Source: Mucilaginibacter boryungensis
GTDB lineage: Bacteria; Bacteroidota; Bacteroidia; Sphingobacteriales; Sphingobacteriaceae
DNA length: 64,000 bases
Assembly (NCBI RefSeq): GCF_015221995.1
Contig: NZ_JADFFM010000001.1
Coordinates: forward strand, 992,001-1,056,000
Reading direction: 5' to 3'
Each line of letters opens with the position of its first letter. Positions within the stretch are counted from its first letter, which is position 1. Positions 57,817 to 64,000 of the stretch are shown here, in pieces. A model generated the notes under the pieces. It saw only the letters and a program-made list of their open reading frames with translations, did no database searches and was not told the DNA's origin. The translations under genes and the position numbers were made by a program.

Positions 57817-60270
57817 TTACTCCACGGTAAAACTCTTTACCACATGGGCGGGGCGGCCATCGGCCGTAATGCCCTCAATAGTTATTTGATAAGTCCCTTT
57901 ATCATCAGTGGTATAAAACTTAAAGGTGGCGTTTCCGGCTTTATCGGTAACAATATCCGGTTTCCAATATATAGTAGTACGATGGTCGGGTATAGCGCTC
58001 GGGTTTACAGTATAGTTGGGGGCGTAAAATTCCCTGATAGCGTGGTAGCCGGTTATAATTAACGGTACAGTCCCCGGCGATGGTTTTGAAGGGTAATGCA
58101 GCTCACTCTTGCCGGTTTTTGTAGTGATAATAATAACCCCATTGTTACCACCGTATAAAGCACTGGTAGCGGCAGTGCGCAGTATTTCAATACTCGCTAC
58201 ATCTTCAACAGGTATCCAGTTTAATGGAGCATCACCATCTGAGTGTAATTCCACACCGTCCAGCATTATCGTCATTGGTTTAGGCGCGTTCTGTCCCGTT
58301 AAAAAATTATCTGCACGGTTAACAAACGCGCTATCATCAATAAACTTAACTCCCATAGCCCTGCCCTGTAAAAACTGTTTCAGCGTCATGCTGTATTTCA
58401 TCTCATCGGCCAGGAAAATCTCGTCGGCATTACCCGCACCATTGCGGTTGGCCGAAAAAGCAGGCACCATTTTGCTTTTTGATCGGGTAGTGGTGATGTT
58501 AACTTCCTTTAAATTGATTGCGCCTAACCGCTGTTTTACCGAATCGGGCAATTGTTTGTAAGCAGTTTTCAGATACGCCTGGTAGGTAGCGTCATCTATA
58601 GGTTGCCCGTTATTCAAAGGTGTATAGCTGCTTACCCCGGGCTGAGGATCAACTTTTAAAATTAGGTTGCGCTTATCATCGTGCACGGTTACCGAGAAGC
58701 GGTTATTCTCGTTCAGCAACAAGTTATTAAACACATAACGCCCCTTAGCATCGGTAACCGTGTCAATACCCATGTACGATTTGACCGAAAGCAACGATAC
58801 TTTCACATTTGCTGCGGGTGTACCGTTACGTGAAGTTACCGTACCGCTAATGGTAAACGATTTTTCGGGCTGGAAATTAACCATAGGCATTTTTCCGGCT
58901 TTTACATCTTCCCACACAATGCGCCGCCAGCCCTGGCACAAGATAAGGTTGTCCAGTTCGGTCATGCGGTCGTTATCAAACACCTCAAAATAATGATCGG
59001 GGTTTTCTACATAACCTTTCAATTCGGGGGTTAACAATAATCCCGGTAAAATGCCTGATTGGTTAGTTTTAAGCTGCGGCAAGCCGCCTAGGTTAACTAC
59101 TGCTGCCGAAAAAGTACCGTTACGCAGGCTATCGGCATCCTCGCCGGCTTTAAGGGTTACCATAACTTGCTGACGGTTCTTATATTGCTGATTATCTAAA
59201 CTGGCAGTAAGCGGTAGTGCGGTATGTGGGTTCAGGTTAAAGAACAGTCGCTCGCATAGTGGCTGCATATTTTCGTTAAACAAGGTTACCTGTATTATCC
59301 CCGACGGGAACTTATCCAGCGGCAGCCGGGTTAACGATTCAGGCGCATTAATAACTTTTTGCCCTGCATAAATAACTTTACCCTGCTTTTGCACCAGTAT
59401 GGTTACATTTTGGTTTTTCACCAACGCCGGACTGGTCTTTATAGCCAGCAATACATTCACCGGCAGGTGGGGCAACAGCGTTAAAACAAAACCTTCGGGT
59501 AGTGCGGCAGGCAGGTTAGTAGTTTGGGTTGTTCCGTTGGTATAGGTCACTACAGCTTTGTAGGCCTTGCCAGCTTGCGGTGTCAGGAAAAAACTGCCCA
59601 TGCCTGCATAACCTGCGGTAAATTCCGCCAGTTTTTCGCCCGTATCATCGGTAACATAACCACTTCCACCGGCTGCAAAACCATCTGGTTGCAACATTTT
59701 AAATGCTACCCGACTTTGCAGTCCCGCCACCATGTTACCGCCTTCGGGCATAAAACTAATGCTGTTGCTTTTTGCCTGTTTAGTGCCGTTAGTACCGGCA
59801 GGTTTATTTTGTGCCGTACCGGTAGCATCCTGTACACGGCCAATGGTAAATTCTTTATTAAAAAAAGTTTCCTCAGGCAGGTTACGCATCCAGTTGGTGT
59901 AAGCACGCAAATGGTAGGTGCCTTGTTTTAAGGTATCAACCAGGTGTAAATCGCCAATGGTCACACCGTGCAGTATCAGCAGTTTGGTTTGGTTTATTAC
60001 TTTGTTAGATGGATCGATCAGATCGATATATAGTATTTTGCTTAAGGCCGATAACTGATTTTGAACGCCAAAGGTAACATAACCCTTAAGCCAAATATCA
60101 TCGCCGGTAAGGTAATGGGGTTTATCTAAGTGCAGGTATACTTTTTCCTGCGGCATGGCCGCTCCGTATTGTTGCAGGTTATTTAAAAATTCAGTTTGCT
60201 GGGCAAGAATAGGTTTAGCAAATGCCAGTATGAGGCATAATAAAATGAAGGTTGTTTTTTTAGTGGCCAT
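57817..60270 (-). CDS. MG2-domain plus TonB-plug-like secreted protein (no barrel)
   Basis: 817 residues with a signal peptide (LAFAKPILAQ). The N-terminal MG2-like repeat EKVYLHLDKPHYLTGDDIWLKGYV is followed by further macroglobulin-like domains, a CarboxypepD_reg-type domain at about 470-550 (FTISGTVTSRNGTPAANVKVSLLSV), and a plug-like domain at about 615-740 (PKPMTIMLDGVELHSDGDAPLNWIPVEDVASIEILRTAATSALYGGNNGVIIITTK). A C-terminal strand-rich region follows. It lacks an outer-membrane barrel. These large Bacteroidota proteins are common but their function is not known. Confidence 0.85.
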   Translation of the reverse strand: MATKKTTFILLCLILAFAKPILAQQTEFLNNLQQYGAAMPQEKVYLHLDKPHYLTGDDIWLKGYVTFGVQNQLSALSKILYIDLIDPSNKVINQTKLLILHGVTIGDLHLVDTLKQGTYHLRAYTNWMRNLPEETFFNKEFTIGRVQDATGTAQNKPAGTNGTKQAKSNSISFMPEGGNMVAGLQSRVAFKMLQPDGFAAGGSGYVTDDTGEKLAEFTAGYAGMGSFFLTPQAGKAYKAVVTYTNGTTQTTNLPAALPEGFVLTLLPHLPVNVLLAIKTSPALVKNQNVTILVQKQGKVIYAGQKVINAPESLTRLPLDKFPSGIIQVTLFNENMQPLCERLFFNLNPHTALPLTASLDNQQYKNRQQVMVTLKAGEDADSLRNGTFSAAVVNLGGLPQLKTNQSGILPGLLLTPELKGYVENPDHYFEVFDNDRMTELDNLILCQGWRRIVWEDVKAGKMPMVNFQPEKSFTISGTVTSRNGTPAANVKVSLLSVKSYMGIDTVTDAKGRYVFNNLLLNENNRFSVTVHDDKRNLILKVDPQPGVSSYTPLNNGQPIDDATYQAYLKTAYKQLPDSVKQRLGAINLKEVNITTTRSKSKMVPAFSANRNGAGNADEIFLADEMKYSMTLKQFLQGRAMGVKFIDDSAFVNRADNFLTGQNAPKPMTIMLDGVELHSDGDAPLNWIPVEDVASIEILRTAATSALYGGNNGVIIITTKTGKSELHYPSKPSPGTVPLIITGYHAIREFYAPNYTVNPSAIPDHRTTIYWKPDIVTDKAGNATFKFYTTDDKGTYQITIEGITADGRPAHVVKSFTVE

Positions 60271-60383
60271 AGGTTAGGTAATAATTAAAGCAATATAACA
60301 TTATTATCGCTATACAAATTACCTTAAATGAAATTGTTTATTGTCAGGAAAGTATGCGTATTCGCGTCTTCAAAAAATGAACA

Positions 60384-61421
60384 TCATTTCGGCCGGTATT
60401 TCGATCCGTTCAGTATCTTCTGCGCATCATCGGTTGCCATTAATTGGGGCAGGGTAATATTGGGGTTCTTGTCCATATAGGCGCGTACTATTTGCCAACC
60501 GGTCCATACACCTAATTTTGGGGCCGATTCGTTATTTTCACCTAAACCCGGTGTGAATGGCGCTTCGCCCAAAAACTTTTGAATTTTTATCTCATCCGAA
60601 TTATACAACAGGTTTTCTTCTAAAAAGTAACCCCATATATCAGCCTTGTATTGGTCGCACCATTTCATTTGTGCATTGGTAAAGCCAATTTTTGTACTAT
60701 CGGGCACGTCCGGGATGATCTGATCCATAAAGTACATGATCTTGCCGGCGTATATCATCTTATCCAGCAGGTTTTTATCTTTATCCGGTTCGGGGAACAT
60801 ATCCTCGCGGGCAATGCCTTCAACCACCCGTGGTGTAATATTATCGGGTGTAAACCTGCGCGATACATAATGCGGTACAATTTGTATCAATGCGGGGTAA
60901 AAGCGGGAATTTTCACCTAAAAACATATCCAGACCGATAGCAAAATAGCCATCGCCAATACTTGTTTGCGCCTGGAAGCCAGATATATAGGCATATATTT
61001 TTGGCAGCTGTTTTTTAGGGAAATAATATTTGATATGTTTAAAAGCGTCGGTTAATTCGGCTTCCTGCTTATCAAGGTTAGGGTAAACGGAATCTACATC
61101 GTGTTTTACATCTTTATAGGCCTTGTTGGCCAGCATACCGCGCAGCGTTTTAAAATATGATGAATCGCGGATACTACCCATAGGTAAAATGCGTTCAATA
61201 AAGTCCTGATAAAAAGCGCCATATTTACGTTGAAGGAAAAGCGCCTGCGCAGCCATTGGTTTTTGGCGCATCTGGTCCAGGTCGTGGTCAAAGCGGTCTA
61301 TCTTAACCTCAAGCTGTATATTACTTACGTCAATTTTTTTATGATTTGTACAGGATGCCAGCAGGATGCCGGTTATGAAAATTAAGTAAATTTGCTTTGC
61401 TTTGTTTTTAGCCGGTATCAT
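60384..61421 (-). CDS. gldB: Gliding motility lipoprotein GldB
   Basis: 345 residues from ATG 61421 (MIPAKNKAKQIYLIFITGILLASC), where the lipobox LLASC gives a lipid-modified N-terminus; an in-frame start 18 codons upstream is unlikely. IQLEVKIDRFDHDLDQMR, AYISGFQAQTSIGDGYFAIGLDMFLGENSRFYP and GLGENNESAPKLGVWTGWQIVRAYM are typical GldB text. In Flavobacterium johnsoniae it is needed for gliding and SprB surface presentation; in related non-gliders it probably supports type IX secretion or the envelope. It is divergent from nadE. Confidence 0.9.
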   Translation of the reverse strand: MIPAKNKAKQIYLIFITGILLASCTNHKKIDVSNIQLEVKIDRFDHDLDQMRQKPMAAQALFLQRKYGAFYQDFIERILPMGSIRDSSYFKTLRGMLANKAYKDVKHDVDSVYPNLDKQEAELTDAFKHIKYYFPKKQLPKIYAYISGFQAQTSIGDGYFAIGLDMFLGENSRFYPALIQIVPHYVSRRFTPDNITPRVVEGIAREDMFPEPDKDKNLLDKMIYAGKIMYFMDQIIPDVPDSTKIGFTNAQMKWCDQYKADIWGYFLEENLLYNSDEIKIQKFLGEAPFTPGLGENNESAPKLGVWTGWQIVRAYMDKNPNITLPQLMATDDAQKILNGSKYRPK

Positions 61422-61434
61422 ATCAATGCTTTCG

Positions 61435-61443
61435 GCAAATTTA
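61435..61443 (-). promoter_or_regulatory. -7 box for gldB
   Basis: On the minus strand TAAATTTGC is an exact TAnnTTTGC, 13 bases before the chosen ATG, which supports that start over the longer frame. Confidence 0.55.
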
Positions 61444-61493
61444 TAGTTTTTGGACTGTATTTTGTGCAGTTCCAAATATCCATCAAACCAAAT

Positions 61494-63143
61494 ATGAAAA
61501 TAGCATTAGCGCAACTGAACTACCATATTGGCAATTTTGAATCGAACACGGCCAAAATTATTGATAGTATAAAAAAAGCAAGACAAGAGGGCGCCGACCT
61601 GGTTGTGTTTGCCGAATTATGTGTATGCGGATACCCTTCGCGTGATTTTCTTGAATTTAAGGATTACATTAAAGCCGGGGAAGACGCCGCACTTAAAATT
61701 GCTGCCGAGTGTACCGATATTGCCTGTATTATTGGTATCCCGACTGAAAACAATAAGATTGAAGGAAAAGACCTGAACAATTCAGCCTATTTTATTGCCG
61801 ACGGCAAGATAAGTGCCGTGGTAAACAAGGCGCTGCTGCCCAACTATGATGTGTTTGATGAATACCGCTATTTCGAGCCGTCCACCTCGTTTAAATGTAT
61901 AGATTTTAAGGGGCACCGTATTGCGCTCACTATTTGCGAAGACTTATGGAACACTATTGAAAACCCGCTATACATTACCCGGCCAATGGACGAACTGATA
62001 AAGGAAAATCCGGATGTGATGATCAATATCGCTGCATCGCCGTTTGCTTACAACCACGATGAGGAGCGTATTGCTATATTGGGCGACAATGCCCGCCGCT
62101 ATAATTTGCCACTGTTTTATGTGAACCATGTAGGGGCGCATACCGAGCTGATCTTTGACGGCGGATCGCTGGTGTTTGATAATAAAGGAGATGTGGTAGA
62201 TGAGCTACCTTATTTTGAGGAAGCCATTACTTATTACAACCTGAAGGATAAGGCCGGGGTTGAGCTGTTGCAGCCGACCACCATGCGTGCCACCCGCCAA
62301 AGCGATATTGAACAGATACACGATGGCTTGATATTAGGTATCCGCGATTACTTTTATAAATCGGGCTTTAAAAGCGCTATCCTGGGCTTATCCGGGGGGA
62401 TCGATTCGGCTGTGGTATGTGCGCTGGCCGCCGCGGCCCTGGGCCCGCAAAATGTGATGGCGGTGTTACTGCCATCGCGCTATTCAACAGATCACTCTAT
62501 TACCGATGCCGAGATACTGGTGCGTAACCTGGGGTGTAAATCAGAGACCGTTCCTATCCGTCAAATTACCGATGCATTTGAATCGGCCCTGCAACCGCAA
62601 TTTCAGGGGCTGCCATTTAACATCGCCGAAGAGAATATCCAATCGCGCAGCAGGGCAGTGGTGCTGATGGCTATGTGTAATAAGTTTGGCTATATCCTGT
62701 TGAATACATCAAACAAAAGTGAAGCAGCCGTGGGGTATGGCACCCTATATGGCGATATGTGCGGCGGGATATCCGTTTTAGGCGATGTTTATAAAACACA
62801 GGTATACCAGATGGCTAATTATATTAACCGCGATAAAGAGATCATCCCGGTAAACTCCATAATAAAACCACCATCGGCCGAGTTAAGGCCCGATCAAAAA
62901 GATAGCGATTCGCTGCCTGAATATGATATACTGGACAAGGTATTGAAGGAGTATCTTGAAAACAGGTTGTCGTCATCGCAAATTATTGAAAAAGGTTATG
63001 ATGAAGCTGTTGTGCAGCGTGTAATTAAGCTGGTAAATATGGCCGAACATAAACGTTACCAAACGCCGCCTATTTTGCGGGTATCGCCAAAGGCATTTGG
63101 CATGGGGCGCAGGATGCCTATTGTTGGGAAGTACTTGTCGTAA
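61494..63143 (+). CDS. nadE: Glutamine-dependent NAD+ synthase
   Basis: 549 residues from ATG 61494 (MKIALAQLNYHIGNFESN); an in-frame ATG 34 codons upstream lies inside gldB and is not supported. The N-terminal nitrilase-type glutaminase has Glu41 (VVFAELCVCGYPSRD), Lys112 (NKALLPNYDVFDE) and Cys148 (ALTICEDLW). The C-terminal synthetase has the ATP loop SGGIDS at 300-305 and LLNTSNKSEAAVGYGTLYGDMCGG. It makes NAD+ from deamido-NAD+, ATP and glutamine in the cytoplasm. It is divergent from gldB with 72 bases between starts. Confidence 0.96.
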   Translation: MKIALAQLNYHIGNFESNTAKIIDSIKKARQEGADLVVFAELCVCGYPSRDFLEFKDYIKAGEDAALKIAAECTDIACIIGIPTENNKIEGKDLNNSAYFIADGKISAVVNKALLPNYDVFDEYRYFEPSTSFKCIDFKGHRIALTICEDLWNTIENPLYITRPMDELIKENPDVMINIAASPFAYNHDEERIAILGDNARRYNLPLFYVNHVGAHTELIFDGGSLVFDNKGDVVDELPYFEEAITYYNLKDKAGVELLQPTTMRATRQSDIEQIHDGLILGIRDYFYKSGFKSAILGLSGGIDSAVVCALAAAALGPQNVMAVLLPSRYSTDHSITDAEILVRNLGCKSETVPIRQITDAFESALQPQFQGLPFNIAEENIQSRSRAVVLMAMCNKFGYILLNTSNKSEAAVGYGTLYGDMCGGISVLGDVYKTQVYQMANYINRDKEIIPVNSIIKPPSAELRPDQKDSDSLPEYDILDKVLKEYLENRLSSSQIIEKGYDEAVVQRVIKLVNMAEHKRYQTPPILRVSPKAFGMGRRMPIVGKYLS

Positions 63144-63233
63144 GCTAAAAGCTTTATGCTTTGGTCTTTAGAAACTAAACCTTCTGCTTCTTGTTTAATC
63201 TAAGTATTAGATTTTTAGAGAGGAGTGGAGGAT

Positions 63234-63833
63234 ATGAAAAAATGGATCACCGGAGGGCTGTTAACTATAGTAACCCTCTTTTTCGTAGCTTGTTCAAGCT
63301 ACACTTATTACTCGGTTGGCAACGCCAGCAAGGTAAGCAGATATAGTACCTTTGCCTGGTTGCCCCCAATAAATAATACCAAAAACCCTTATTTCGACAA
63401 TGACCTGGCCGACCAAAAGATCAAAGACCAGGCTACGGCCGATCTGGAGAGTAAAGGTTTACGCCTGAAAGCCAACCGTCCCGATTTGCTGATACGTTAT
63501 ACCATTGTGGTTGATAACAGGATGAAAACCTATAACGAGCCGGTATATAGTTATAATTACGGTGGTTTTTATCCACGGTATGGTTATTATCGTGGCGGGC
63601 GTGCTTTTTATTATGGCTGGCGCGGTGCATACCCGGTATACCTGGGCGAGGAAATTTATCATGTACCTTATAAAGAGGGTACGCTAATATTAGATATTAT
63701 TGATCGCACTACCCATAAGGTAATTTGGCGTGGGTATGGCGTTGGCGAAGTTACCAACCCCGAACGTGCCATAAACGATCTGCCACAAGTAGTTGACGGC
63801 ATTTTAAACAAACTGCAGATCAATAAGATGTAA
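63234..63833 (+). CDS. DUF4136 lipoprotein
   Basis: 199 residues from ATG 63234 (MKKWITGGLLTIVTLFFVAC); a GTG 3 codons upstream is in frame but the ATG is preferred. Lipobox FVAC, so a lipoprotein. The remainder matches DUF4136: SRYSTFAWLPP, DQKIKDQATADLESKGLRLKANRPDLLIRYTIVV and GTLILDIIDRTTHKVIWRGYGVGEV, ending LPQVVDGILNKL. A central Tyr/Gly-rich insert (FYPRYGYYRGGRAFYYGWRG) is low-complexity. Function is unknown. Confidence 0.88.
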   Translation: MKKWITGGLLTIVTLFFVACSSYTYYSVGNASKVSRYSTFAWLPPINNTKNPYFDNDLADQKIKDQATADLESKGLRLKANRPDLLIRYTIVVDNRMKTYNEPVYSYNYGGFYPRYGYYRGGRAFYYGWRGAYPVYLGEEIYHVPYKEGTLILDIIDRTTHKVIWRGYGVGEVTNPERAINDLPQVVDGILNKLQINKM

Positions 63834-63855
63834 CAATACTATTCCTAATATCAAT

Positions 63856-63902
63856 AACAACCCTGTTGCTTAACTCATACGTAAGTAATAGGGTTGTTTT
63901 GT
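63856..63902 (+). terminator. Terminator of DUF4136 gene
   Basis: Arms AACAACCCT (63856-63864) and AGGGTTGTT (63890-63898) with an inner near-match TGCTTA/TAAGTA, followed by a TTGTTT tail. The last 100 bases of the window after it are AT-rich with nothing recognised. Confidence 0.7.
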
Positions 63903-64000
63903 TTAAATATATTAATTAATATTATATTATTCATTATCATATCGGATTTAATAGCTGAAAACGCTAATAATATTTAAAAAAATATTATTTTTGGTAACCC

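Noticed and set aside
1-64000. tRNA or rRNA genes
   Set aside because: Intergenic regions were read for cloverleaf ends and conserved TTCGAAT-type arms; the TTCGAAATGACA strings found belong to the family B palindromes, not to tRNAs.

Overview
This window reads as chromosome of a Bacteroidota bacterium, most likely family Sphingobacteriaceae (Mucilaginibacter/Pedobacter-like). The markers are a GLPGLI-family protein, a CHU_C/T9SS type B sorting domain, the gliding lipoprotein GldB, SusC-style plug modules, an N-acetyl/succinylornithine-type carbamoyltransferase in the arginine cluster, many starts without a Shine-Dalgarno sequence, and recurrent TAnnTTTGC boxes (the Bacteroidota -7 element) just upstream of genes. 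Genus placement is inference. No rRNA, tRNA, CRISPR array, transposase or prophage was recognised.

Layout. 1-8.1 kb: end of the complex I operon (nuoJ partial, K, L, M, N), interrupted by two envelope-type genes, a duplicated plug-like protein between nuoK and nuoL and a MuiA-like DUF4139 protein between nuoM and nuoN. 8.4-12.8 kb: ammonium transporter, a PurF-like amidotransferase, ClpP. 12.8-18 kb: ECF sigma factor with a small partner, LysE exporter, FucP-type sugar transporter, dCMP-deaminase-like enzyme, cmk, arfB. 18-28 kb: LpxR-like and barrel outer-membrane proteins, Lon, TPR protein, TMEM175-like channel, a T9SS cargo, HolA. 28-34 kb: an HsdR_N-like nuclease fold, GLPGLI protein, PH/SHOCT protein, an AT-rich M50-TPR protease gene, LuxE-like acyltransferase, SYLF and DUF2147 proteins.

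34-40 kb: arginine cluster (GNAT, argG, cupin, argC, argD, argF') preceded by what looks like an arginine leader peptide and attenuator. argC carries an in-frame palindromic insertion. argB, argE and argH are not in the window.

40-48 kb: ClC protein, FNR-like regulator with an N-terminal four-cysteine cluster next to a CbpA/CbpM pair, crotonase, a cluster of three receiver-only response regulators with an XRE regulator, YpdA, and the SRP RNA (minus strand, with promoter and terminator). 48-57 kb: ABC uptake cassette, methionine-type aminotransferase plus omega-amidase, penicillin-acylase-family Ntn hydrolase, SRPBCC protein, DUF4349 lipoprotein. 57-64 kb: MG2/plug protein, GldB, NadE, DUF4136 lipoprotein.

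Intergenic DNA is unusually rich in palindromic repeats of at least five sequence families. They sit beside genes, inside the arginine operon and once inside a coding sequence; they are the strongest system-level signal not explained by the genes.
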